Shown: piece by piece, positions 8,185 to 15,988 of the stretch
Layout of the letters: every line of letters begins with the position of its first letter
Position numbering within the stretch: the stretch's first letter is position 1
NCBI RefSeq assembly: GCF_900215625.1
Contig: NZ_OBEK01000001.1
Span: forward strand, 806,001 to 870,000
Source: Terribacillus aidingensis
GTDB taxonomy: Bacteria; Bacillota; Bacilli; Bacillales; Amphibacillaceae
Reading direction: 5' to 3'
Length of the DNA stretch: 64,000 bases
The notes under the pieces: generated by a model
Told to the model about the DNA's origin: nothing
The model's input: the letters and a program-made list of their open reading frames with translations, nothing else
Database searches by the model: none
Made by a program: the position numbers and the translations under genes

Positions 8185-9081
8185 ATGCATATTGGATTAA
8201 TCGGTCTTGGAAAAATGGGATTCAATCTTGGTTTGAACTTGTTGGACAATAATTTTGAGGTTGTTGCTTTTGATGTAAGTGAAGAAGCGCGCACCAAATT
8301 TGCTGAGACAAAGGGAGAAGCAGCTGCTTCTTTAAAAGAATTAGCGGAAAAACTGCCAAGCCCTAAGATTATCTGGTCAATGGTTCCTGCTGGAGAAATT
8401 ACGGAAAAAGTGCTGGATGAGCTAAAGAGCTATCTGTCAGAAGGAGATATTCTGATGGACGGCGGAAACTCTAACTACAAGGAATCGGTGGAACGTGCCA
8501 AAGCTTTTGCTGCACATGGTATTCATTTCTTTGATGTAGGTACGAGCGGCGGGACGGACGGGGCGCGCCACGGTGTGTGCACCATGATTGGCGGAGACGC
8601 AGAAGTGTTCAAAACAATTGAACCAATCTTCCAAGCAATCAGTGTAGAAAATGGCTATCATTATGCTGGCAAAAGCGGAAGCGGCCACTTTTTGAAAATG
8701 GTCCACAACGGCGTGGAATACGGCATGATGCAATCGATTGCAGAAGGCTTTGAAGTATTAGAGAAAAGCGATTTTGACTTTGATTATGAGCATGTTGCGA
8801 AAGTGTGGAACAACGGTTCGGTTGTTCGTTCTTGGCTGATGGAACTCGTAGAATCCGCATTTAGCAAAGATCCAAAACTGGATGCGATTCGCGGTGTGAT
8901 GCATTCTTCTGGTGAAGGCAAATGGACAGTGGAAACGGCGCTTGAGCTGCAAGCAGCAACACCTGTTATTGCGATGTCACTCATGATGCGTTATCGCTCG
9001 CTAGATGAAGATACATTCTCTGGAAAAGTAGTTGCAGCATTGCGAAATGAATTCGGCGGCCATGCAGTGGTGAAACGCTAA
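8185..9081 (+). CDS. gnd: 6-phosphogluconate dehydrogenase, short NAD-type (decarboxylating)
   Basis: This 298-residue enzyme oxidises and decarboxylates 6-phosphogluconate to ribulose 5-phosphate. It has the dinucleotide fold GLIGLGKMGFNL at 3-14, the substrate motif DGGNSNYKES near 92-101 and the catalytic lysine motif SGSGHFLKMVHNGVEYGMM near 165-183. It is of the short (about 300-residue) class, as YqeC and archaeal or Gluconobacter enzymes, rather than the 470-residue GndA type. It is the first gene of gnd-gntK-gntP, so incoming gluconate is phosphorylated by the next gene product and passed to this enzyme. The ATG at 8185 follows AAGGAGC. Confidence 0.9.
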   Translation: MHIGLIGLGKMGFNLGLNLLDNNFEVVAFDVSEEARTKFAETKGEAAASLKELAEKLPSPKIIWSMVPAGEITEKVLDELKSYLSEGDILMDGGNSNYKESVERAKAFAAHGIHFFDVGTSGGTDGARHGVCTMIGGDAEVFKTIEPIFQAISVENGYHYAGKSGSGHFLKMVHNGVEYGMMQSIAEGFEVLEKSDFDFDYEHVAKVWNNGSVVRSWLMELVESAFSKDPKLDAIRGVMHSSGEGKWTVETALELQAATPVIAMSLMMRYRSLDEDTFSGKVVAALRNEFGGHAVVKR

Positions 9082-9099
9082 CAAAAGGAGGGGAAGAAG

Positions 9100-10641
9100 T
9101 TGGCTGCTTCCTATATGATCGGCGTAGATATGGGGACGACGAGTACGAAAGCTGTCCTGTTCACAACAACTGGTGAAGTAATTGCAAAGGAAGGCATTGA
9201 ATATCCGCTGCATTCACCAACAGCTGAAACAGCTGAGCAAGATCCGGAAGTAATATACCAAGCTGTACGATCGACCATTAAAGATACGATTCGTATCAGC
9301 GGTGTGAACCCAGCAGCGATTCGCTGTATTTCCTTTAGTTCTGCTATGCATAGCGTTATTGCTGTTGATGCTCACAACAAACCGCTCACGGCATGCATTA
9401 CGTGGGCAGATAACCGAGCAACAAAATGGACGGAGAAAATCAAAGAAGAAACAGACAGCCATCGCATTTATGAGCGCACTGGTACACCGATTCATCCAAT
9501 GGCGCCATTGTCGAAGCTGCGTTGGTTAAAAGAAGAACAGCCAGCGGTCTTCGAGCAGACAGCTAAATTCATTTCCATAAAAGAATATGTTTTCTTCAAG
9601 CTGTTCGGCAGCTATAAAGTAGATTATTCAATTGCTTCTGCAACAGGCATGTTCAACTTGAAGAAGCTCGCTTGGGATGAAGAAGCGCTAGCGGTTGCTG
9701 GTGTTTCTGTTGATCAGTTGTCTGAACCGGTATCAACGACCTATCAATTTGTCGGTCTGACAGAACAGATGGCAGAAGAACTTGGTGTGCTGCGGCAAAC
9801 ACCGTTTATCGTCGGTGCAAGTGACGGTGTTCTGTCCAATCTTGGGGTAGGCGCGGTAGAAGAAGGTGTTGTAGCCGTCACTATCGGAACGAGCGGAGCC
9901 ATTCGTGCCGTAACGGACAAGCCTACAACAGATCCGAAAGGCCGTATCTTCTGTTATGCGCTGACAGAAAATCATTGGGTCGTTGGCGGTCCGGTAAATA
10001 ATGGCGGTGTTGTACTTCGCTGGGTGCGTGATGAGCTAGGGGCAGCCGAAACGGAAACGGCAGCACGGCTCGGTATTGATCCGTATGAAGTGCTCACCAA
10101 GATTGCTTCACTCGTAAAACCAGGATCAGATGGCCTGCTATTCCATCCTTATCTAGCAGGAGAGCGTGCCCCGCTTTGGGATGCCAATGCTCGCGGTTCC
10201 TTCTTCGGACTTGGACTGCATCATAAGAAAGAACACATGATTCGCGCGGTTCTGGAAGGTGTTTTATTCAATCTTTACTCAGTGCTGTTAGCGTTGACCG
10301 AATTGACAGGCAGTCCGAAAAAGATTCAAGCAACTGGCGGTTTCGCACGTTCAAGCTTATGGAGACAAATGATGGCCGATATCTTTGACCAAGAAGTGCA
10401 TATTCCGGAAAGCTATGAAAGCTCTTGTCTCGGGGCGGCTGTTCTCGGTTTGTATAGCCTTGGTGATATCGATTCATTTGATGTTGTCAATGACATGATT
10501 GGACGCACACACCACCATACACCAAATCCGGAATGCGTGGACGTTTACCAAGAACTGATGAGCATTTATATTCAGTTGTCTCGGACTTTCGAAACAGAAT
10601 ATGCACGAATTGCTGATTTCCAGCGGAGAATGCTGCAATAA
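9100..10641 (+). CDS. gntK: Gluconate kinase, FGGY family
   Basis: A 513-residue FGGY carbohydrate kinase that phosphorylates D-gluconate to 6-phosphogluconate with ATP. The N-terminal phosphate motif GVDMGTTSTKAVLF is at about 8-21, the second ATPase-fold motif VGASDGVLSNLGVG near 245, and the C-terminal FGGY signature region (GLLFHPYLAGERAPLWD and QATGGFARSSLWRQMMAD) at about 345-430. The start is TTG at 9100, seven bases behind AAAGGAGGGG and 18 bases after the gnd stop. Length is as in B. subtilis GntK. Context with a gluconate permease supports the substrate. Confidence 0.9.
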   Translation: MAASYMIGVDMGTTSTKAVLFTTTGEVIAKEGIEYPLHSPTAETAEQDPEVIYQAVRSTIKDTIRISGVNPAAIRCISFSSAMHSVIAVDAHNKPLTACITWADNRATKWTEKIKEETDSHRIYERTGTPIHPMAPLSKLRWLKEEQPAVFEQTAKFISIKEYVFFKLFGSYKVDYSIASATGMFNLKKLAWDEEALAVAGVSVDQLSEPVSTTYQFVGLTEQMAEELGVLRQTPFIVGASDGVLSNLGVGAVEEGVVAVTIGTSGAIRAVTDKPTTDPKGRIFCYALTENHWVVGGPVNNGGVVLRWVRDELGAAETETAARLGIDPYEVLTKIASLVKPGSDGLLFHPYLAGERAPLWDANARGSFFGLGLHHKKEHMIRAVLEGVLFNLYSVLLALTELTGSPKKIQATGGFARSSLWRQMMADIFDQEVHIPESYESSCLGAAVLGLYSLGDIDSFDVVNDMIGRTHHHTPNPECVDVYQELMSIYIQLSRTFETEYARIADFQRRMLQ

Positions 10642-10664
10642 TGCGGCTTTCTCTGTCTAGTTCA

Positions 10665-10678
10665 TGAAAGCGCTTAAT
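10665..10678 (+). promoter_or_regulatory. Second cre-like box, between gntK and gntP
   Basis: TGAAAGCGCTTAAT matches 12 of 14 cre positions, including the whole AANCGNT core. It lies in the 60-base gap before gntP, suggesting a CcpA roadblock or internal control. Confidence 0.4.
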
Positions 10679-10701
10679 CAACGAGAAGAGGGGAAATCGA
10701 C

Positions 10702-12024
10702 ATGGAATTCTATCTTTTATCTATGACATTATTAGCTATTGTTATTGTTATTATTGGTGTTACGGTTTTCAAATGGCATGCGTTTATCAGCTTAACGGTC
10801 GCAAGTCTATTCCTTGCCATCACAGCAGGTCTTTCATTCGATGAAATTGTAAAAGCTTATGAAACTGGCGTCGGCGGCGTGCTTGGCCACCTTGTCGGCA
10901 TTCTGGCATTAGGAACGATACTTGGTAAAATGATGGCTGACTCTGGCGCTGGTAATCAAGTGGCGAATTTTTTTGTTGAGAAGTTCGGGCCAAAAAGATT
11001 GCCATGGGCCATGTTCTTAGCCGGTTTTATTATTGGGATCCCGGTCTTTTTTGAAGTAGGTATTTTAATCGTACTGCCGCTTGTAATTAGTATTTACAAA
11101 ACGACCAAGCAAAACATTTTGCTGATTGCTTTGCCAGTCATAGCTGGTCTTTCCATTGTGCACGGACTTGTGCCTCCGCATCCAGGAGCGCTTGCAGCGA
11201 TTAGCATCTATGAAGCAGATCTTGGCATGGTGTTACTGTATTCTCTCATTATTGCGGTACCAGCTGGTATTCTTGGCGGACCGGTATTTGCGAAATGGGT
11301 GCATAAACGGGTTATTCCGCAAGGTGAGCCAAATCTCATTAAAGTAACGCAGCCGGAAAGCACGCCGGGAACAGGCATTAGTTTCTTTGTCATTCTGCTG
11401 CCGGTGTTACTCATGATTTTGTCAGCAGTTGGCCCTTACTTGCAGCTGCCTAACATGGCAGAAGAACTGCTCGCTTTTATCGGAAGTCCTTTAGTAGCTT
11501 TATTGGCTGCAGTATTTGTAGCTTATTACTTCCTTGGCTTCCGTCAGGGAATGAACCGCGATCGATTAAAGAAAATGACAGAAGAATGCATTTTGCCTGT
11601 CGGTTCTATCATTCTAATTATTGGTGCCGGAGGCGGGTTCAAGCAAGTGCTCATCGACAGCGGTGTCGGTGACACAATTGCTCAAATGTCGACGAATTTA
11701 TCTCTTTCTCCAATTGTGCTAGCATTTCTTGTTGCTGGCCTGATCCGGGTTGCAACTGGGTCCGCGACTGTAGCGCTGACCACAGCAGCAGGTATAGTTT
11801 CGCCAATTATTACGCATATGAGCGGTGTGAATTTGGAGTTGCTTGTTATCGCCACGGGTGCAGGTTCGCTTATGTTATCCCACGTCAATGACGCCGGTTT
11901 TTGGATGGTCAAAGAATATTTGGGCTTAACAGTGAAAGAAACATTCCGAACATGGACAGTGCTGGAGACCATTCTAGCGTTTGTTGCTTTTGGCGGCGTA
12001 CTGGTTATGGATCTCTTTGTTTGA
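10702..12024 (+). CDS. gntP: Gluconate:proton symporter, GntP family
   Basis: A 440-residue inner-membrane transporter with about 12-14 hydrophobic segments that imports gluconate with protons. Family signatures include GVGGVLGHLVGILALGTILG (about 56-75), FIIGIPVFFEVGILIVLPL (about 109-127) and HGLVPPHPGALAAI (about 154-167), plus ATGSATVALTTAAGI and SLMLSHVNDAGFW near the C-terminus. It is the last gene of the gluconate operon; a strong terminator follows at 12045. Confidence 0.93.
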   Translation: MEFYLLSMTLLAIVIVIIGVTVFKWHAFISLTVASLFLAITAGLSFDEIVKAYETGVGGVLGHLVGILALGTILGKMMADSGAGNQVANFFVEKFGPKRLPWAMFLAGFIIGIPVFFEVGILIVLPLVISIYKTTKQNILLIALPVIAGLSIVHGLVPPHPGALAAISIYEADLGMVLLYSLIIAVPAGILGGPVFAKWVHKRVIPQGEPNLIKVTQPESTPGTGISFFVILLPVLLMILSAVGPYLQLPNMAEELLAFIGSPLVALLAAVFVAYYFLGFRQGMNRDRLKKMTEECILPVGSIILIIGAGGGFKQVLIDSGVGDTIAQMSTNLSLSPIVLAFLVAGLIRVATGSATVALTTAAGIVSPIITHMSGVNLELLVIATGAGSLMLSHVNDAGFWMVKEYLGLTVKETFRTWTVLETILAFVAFGGVLVMDLFV

Positions 12025-12044
12025 TGCATAGCTAGTAAACTTGT

Positions 12045-12081
12045 ACAGAGAAAATCGAATTTCGGTTTTCTCTGTTTTTTT
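12045..12081 (+). terminator. Terminator of the gluconate operon
   Basis: ACAGAGAAAA (12045-12054) pairs with TTTTCTCTGT (12066-12075), followed by seven T residues. Confidence 0.9.
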
Positions 12082-12180
12082 ATGACTTAATGAAGAAAAG
12101 GTCTTTGCTAATTGTCGAAAATAAGCATATGATAGCTTCAGAACTTTATCGTTCTAATTATCTTGGAAGGTGATCACATC

Positions 12181-12381
12181 ATGAAACGATTATATTTTCT
12201 GACGGTCCTGCCTTTTATCGGGATGTTAGGATTTCTTCCTCTCGTGAACAGAGTGGAGCCATTTGTGCTGTCCATGCCGTTTGTTATGTTTTGGATTGTT
12301 TTATGGACTGTACTTACTAGTATTATTCTGGCTGTCATGTACAAGCTGGATCCACGAAATAAAGAGGATGAAGAACAATGA
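12181..12381 (+). CDS. DUF3311 small membrane protein (YhjC-like)
   Basis: A 66-residue protein with two membrane segments (about 5-23 and 31-55) and a short charged tail. DUF3311 proteins are encoded next to sodium:solute symporters of the YhjB type and are thought to be their accessory subunit. ATG at 12181 is chosen because GGAAGGTGAT lies seven bases upstream. An in-frame TTG at 12163 would overlap that site. The stop overlaps the next start (ATGA), so the pair is translationally coupled. Confidence 0.8.
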   Translation: MKRLYFLTVLPFIGMLGFLPLVNRVEPFVLSMPFVMFWIVLWTVLTSIILAVMYKLDPRNKEDEEQ

Positions 12382-13826
12382 ATAGTGCACTTATTATTAT
12401 ATTAGGATTTCTGCTGTTAGCTGTTTTCTTAGGCATTCGATCTACCAAAGGAAAACAAATGGACCTCGAGCAATGGACAGTCGGGGGGAGAGGGTTTAGT
12501 GCTATCTTCGTCTTCTTGCTCATGGCAGGAGAGATATATACAACTTTCTCGTTTCTCGGCGGCAGCGGCTGGGCATACGGAAAAGGAGCACCAGCATTAT
12601 ATGTACTGATGTACATCTGTTTGTCGTATGTAGTATCGTACTGGCTGTTACCGGTCATTTGGCGGTATGCAAAAGAACACAAGCTTGTGTCACAATCGGA
12701 TTTCTTTGTGAAAAAATACAACAGTCCATATCTCGGCGTGCTCGTTGCATTAGTCGGCGTTATTGGCATGATACCTGTTATCGTCGTACAGCTGAAGGGA
12801 TTAGGAATTATCGTGTCCCAAGCTTCCTACGGCGCTATTTCCATGGAAACAGCTGTATGGATTGGCGCAATCAGTTTAACGGTTTATGTAATGCTTTCCG
12901 GTGTACACGGATCAGCATGGACTGCATTGATCAAAGATATCGTAATGGTAGTTGTTATTTGTTTTCTGGGTATTTATTTGCCGCTGCATTATTTTGGCGG
13001 TTTTCAGCCAATGTTCGAAGCTATCCACACAGCGAATCCGGACTTCCTGCGCTTCCCAGATGAAGGAAATAGCGTCACCTGGGTTATTTCGACCGTCTTA
13101 CTGCTTGTCTTAGGATTTTACATGTGGCCGCAAGTATTCAGCTCTACTTATACAGCGAAAAATGCACGCGTATTCCGGAAAAATGCGATCATCAGTCCAC
13201 TGTACACACTCATGCTTTTGTTTGTCTTTTTGGTAGGAACCGCCGCCATTTTGACGGTGCCTGGGCTGGAAGGAGAAGACGTGGATCTTGCTTTAATTCG
13301 AATCTCGATGGAAACCTTTGATCCTTGGGTGATAGGCATTATAGGAGGAGCAGGCTTACTGACAGCACTAGTACCTGGTTCTTTGCTGATAATGAGCACA
13401 GCTACGTTATTAGCAAAGAATATCTATCACGTATTTGCACCGCAGTCTTCCGAACAAACAATCGGAAAACTAGCACGGCTGCTTGTTCCTGTTGTCAGCT
13501 TAGTCGCTGTCCTTTTCACACTGCATGGCGGAGCAACATTATCTAATATCATTTTGATGGGCTACAGCTTAATGACCCAGCTGGCTCCGTCACTGTTCTT
13601 CAGTCTCTGGAAAGGGAACTTCGTCAACAAGTATGGTGCAGGTGCAGGGATTCTTGCTGGATTAGCTGCGGTCGCTTATATTACGATAACCAAAACAACC
13701 TTGGTGGACCTATTCCCATTCCTGCCAGCAGCATGGAATGATGTAAATACGGGGATTATTGCATTGGTTGTGAATGTCGTGGTTATGATTGTTGTGAGTT
13801 TAGTGACTAAAAGCAAAAATCGCTAA
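12378..13826 (+). CDS. Sodium:solute symporter, SSS family (YhjB-like)
   Basis: A 482-residue polytopic membrane protein (about 13 segments) of the SSS family, which moves sugars, organic acids or amino acids with sodium. Family features are the early EQWTVGGRGF motif (about 31-40), the GGSGWAYGKGAPALY region near 59-73 and the long loops between later segments. It is coupled by a 4-base overlap to the DUF3311 gene, the same arrangement as yhjC-yhjB in B. subtilis. The substrate is unknown. Its position after the gluconate operon might hint at an organic acid, but a terminator separates the two units. Confidence 0.85.
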   Translation: MNSALIIILGFLLLAVFLGIRSTKGKQMDLEQWTVGGRGFSAIFVFLLMAGEIYTTFSFLGGSGWAYGKGAPALYVLMYICLSYVVSYWLLPVIWRYAKEHKLVSQSDFFVKKYNSPYLGVLVALVGVIGMIPVIVVQLKGLGIIVSQASYGAISMETAVWIGAISLTVYVMLSGVHGSAWTALIKDIVMVVVICFLGIYLPLHYFGGFQPMFEAIHTANPDFLRFPDEGNSVTWVISTVLLLVLGFYMWPQVFSSTYTAKNARVFRKNAIISPLYTLMLLFVFLVGTAAILTVPGLEGEDVDLALIRISMETFDPWVIGIIGGAGLLTALVPGSLLIMSTATLLAKNIYHVFAPQSSEQTIGKLARLLVPVVSLVAVLFTLHGGATLSNIILMGYSLMTQLAPSLFFSLWKGNFVNKYGAGAGILAGLAAVAYITITKTTLVDLFPFLPAAWNDVNTGIIALVVNVVVMIVVSLVTKSKNR

Positions 13827-13865
13827 CTGAATGGAAATGAAGGCATAGTTTTCATAAACGAAAGT

Positions 13866-13913
13866 CCGAACAATGGGTATTCCTTACAGGATGCTCGTTA
13901 GTTCGGCTTTTTT
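13866..13913 (+). terminator. Terminator after the symporter gene
   Basis: CCGAAC (13866-13871) pairs with GTTCGG (13901-13906). A nested TCC/GGA hairpin lies inside, and a run of T follows. Confidence 0.65.
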
Positions 13914-14252
13914 AATTGATTTTCACCTGGTTCTACTAATAATTTATCAATGGTAAATTATTTTGTTATCAAAATAGAAAATCCCTTAAAAGGGGATTAG
14001 ACAGTACGTTTACAAAAAGAAAATATATTCAAATTATCCTTGCTTTAGGTTCCGATACACATAACTACCGGTGGCATTTAAGTAATTTGAATAACACACG
14101 TGTTTACGGGAGGCTATATATGAATCTGAGTAGTTTAGAAATATAGAGATGTCCTTCCTTATATCGGACTTGGAAAGCCAGAACTAATTAACCGGGACCT
14201 CAAGAACCGTAATTTGGTATAATGTTCTATCTACAAAGAAAGAAGTGAGACT
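13914..14252 (+). other. Gene-poor AT-rich stretch with a likely promoter
   Basis: No gene is supported here. Visible items are a short hairpin (AATCCC/GGGATT, about 13980-14000), an eight-codon frame with a good ribosome site (GGGAGG, ATG at 14120, stop after MNLSSLEI) and an extended -10 box TGGTATAAT at 14215-14223. The last lies 30 bases before the metallophosphoesterase start and probably drives it. Confidence 0.45.
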
Positions 14253-15107
14253 TTGAAGAAGATAAAAAAGCGATTTATATTTACCTTTATAGTTATTATT
14301 GCAATAGTATTGTTCTTCTATTTTCAAAATAATTCAATTGTAATAACAGAATCTACTATAAGTTCACAAAGAGTTCCAGCAAGTTTCAATGATTATAAAA
14401 TAGTACAACTATCGGATCTTCATAGCAAGGCCTTTGGAGATAGACAAAATGTGCTGGTTGAAAAAGTCACTAAAATTAACCCGGATTTGATAGTTTTTAC
14501 TGGTGATTTGGTTGATTCAAAAAACTATAATGAGGATACAAGTCTGAACTTAATGAGGGAATTGATACATATAGCTCCTATTTATTTTGTAACAGGAAAT
14601 CACGAGTGGAGTTCTGGCAGATTTAACATACTTGAAAGAGAATTAAATGAGATAGGCGTTAAAGTTTTGAGAAACTCAAATGATGTCATAACAAAAGGGC
14701 ATGAGAAAATAAAAATTATTGGAATTGATGACCCTGCATATGTAAATGATTCTTATACAGAACGTAGTATTACAGAAGAAGCTATTGAGAATTCAATCGA
14801 GGGAATGGAAGAAGCTGATTTCAAAATCTTATTATCTCATAGACCCGAATTTCTTTCGGTGTATTCAAAATATCCAATTGATGTAGTTTTTTCAGGTCAT
14901 GCTCACGGTGGTCAAGTTAGAATACCTTTTGTCGGTGGTTTAGTTGCTCCCAACCAAGGTATTCTCCCAAAGTATACTGCAGGTAGGCACGAACTAGATA
15001 ATACTTCAATGTTTGTTAATAGGGGTCTCGGAAATAGTATAATTCCTTTGAGAATATTTAATCGTCCAGAAATTATTGTTTTAACTTTATCTTCATCTAG
15101 AAGCTAA
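14253..15107 (+). CDS. Membrane-anchored metallophosphoesterase (YkuE-like)
   Basis: A 284-residue calcineurin-like phosphoesterase. An N-terminal membrane anchor (8-24) is followed by all two-metal-site motifs: SDLH (D55, H57), GDLVD (D85), GNHEW (N116, H117), a histidine in LLSHRPEF near 192 and GHAHGGQ near 217. The domain would face outside if the anchor is an N-in signal anchor. Relatives hydrolyse phosphodiesters or lipid-linked phosphates; the substrate here is unknown. It starts with TTG at 14253. The gene is visibly more AT-rich than its neighbours and is flanked by gene-poor DNA on both sides, suggesting acquisition by transfer. Confidence 0.85.
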   Translation: MKKIKKRFIFTFIVIIAIVLFFYFQNNSIVITESTISSQRVPASFNDYKIVQLSDLHSKAFGDRQNVLVEKVTKINPDLIVFTGDLVDSKNYNEDTSLNLMRELIHIAPIYFVTGNHEWSSGRFNILERELNEIGVKVLRNSNDVITKGHEKIKIIGIDDPAYVNDSYTERSITEEAIENSIEGMEEADFKILLSHRPEFLSVYSKYPIDVVFSGHAHGGQVRIPFVGGLVAPNQGILPKYTAGRHELDNTSMFVNRGLGNSIIPLRIFNRPEIIVLTLSSSRS

Positions 15108-15403
15108 AAGATTAGGATATAATAATTGCCGAAAATACTGAAATAAAATTCATTTTTCTGCGTCTTTTATCTGTTGTTCTACTATTTATATCATACATGT
15201 CGCTTGATGCTGCAAGCCAGCCGGCGGTAAAATGTAGGAGATATTATAAATGGAGGAAGATAATGAGTTATACATTAATCCGGATTATCCAAGCTTTTAA
15301 ACTCTGCTGTATGTTTTATGGATATTCTGAGGTATAAATCATTAGTTTTAGATGCAATAAAAAATTCGTTCACACCAGCTGGAAGTACACAGTATAAGAG
15401 ACG
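15108..15403. other. Gene-poor stretch
   Basis: No convincing gene. A 46-codon frame (ATG 15197 to stop 15337) and a 16-codon frame (ATG 15250, behind no clear site) overlap each other. A GGAGG at about 15252 could serve an internal ATG at 15263. I recognise none of them; they may be remains of a lost gene. Confidence 0.3.
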
Positions 15404-15931
15404 TCAGATTAAACGCTCTTGCACAATTCGAAGCATCTCCTCTTGCACGAATGTTTCTCTTAACGTCAGCACGATACGGCCATCAACCGAACCTTCACCC
15501 AGAATTTCATTGTCATAAGTAAAATATATGGCAAGATTATCTTTTTCTGTTAACAGGAAAAAGGTGTATAGAGAGGAGTGTTCTTGCTCACCGAGAAACC
15601 GTCCAACGGCCATTTGACCAGCCATGTTTCCCCACCATGATTGAAATGTTTCCACGCAGCTGTTAAAGCTTTGTTCATCTTTAAAGAGTGCTTGAAAATC
15701 TTCTTCATGGCTGTACATATGTGTAGAAGGATTAAGTGATAACAATGTTTCGTTCCATAGCTTTTTCAGCATCGGCTTCAGTACTTTTGGTTCTTGTACT
15801 TTCCATGGATTATTAGGGATGCTGGGGAATACGCGTGCGTCCTGCTTGGCATAATTATGAACAAACTGCAGGAAATTGAGGGAGTCAGGTGCATCTGTAT
15901 ACAAAATGCGATCATTCTTCTTTTTCATCAT
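15404..15931 (-). CDS. Uncharacterised soluble protein
   Basis: A 175-residue protein without membrane segments or signal peptide; I do not recognise a family. It has a basic start (MMKKKNDR), several aromatic motifs (FQSWWGNMAGQMAVGRFLGE, about 97-116) and a beta-rich C-terminal part (NLAIYFTYDNEILGEGSVDG). The start is supported by GGAGGT seven bases before two tandem ATG codons. It lies downstream of the RND pump gene but behind a strong terminator, so it is a separate unit. Confidence 0.6.
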   Translation of the reverse strand: MMKKKNDRILYTDAPDSLNFLQFVHNYAKQDARVFPSIPNNPWKVQEPKVLKPMLKKLWNETLLSLNPSTHMYSHEEDFQALFKDEQSFNSCVETFQSWWGNMAGQMAVGRFLGEQEHSSLYTFFLLTEKDNLAIYFTYDNEILGEGSVDGRIVLTLRETFVQEEMLRIVQERLI

Positions 15932-15943
15932 CTTACCTCCAAA

Positions 15944-15980
15944 TAAAGGAAAAGCCTGCAGTCATGCGCTGCAGGCTTTT
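15944..15980 (-). terminator. Terminator of the RND pump gene
   Basis: Perfect 12-bp stem AAAAGCCTGCAG (15950-15961) with CTGCAGGCTTTT (15969-15980). The minus strand continues with T-rich sequence. Confidence 0.88.
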
Positions 15981-15988
15981 CTGTTTGT

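Noticed and set aside
14120-14146. An eight-codon frame with good ribosome site as a leader peptide
   Set aside because: Too short to judge, and no attenuator structure follows.
15197-15337. A 46-codon frame as a gene
   Set aside because: No ribosome site before ATG 15197, no family, and overlapping competing frames.
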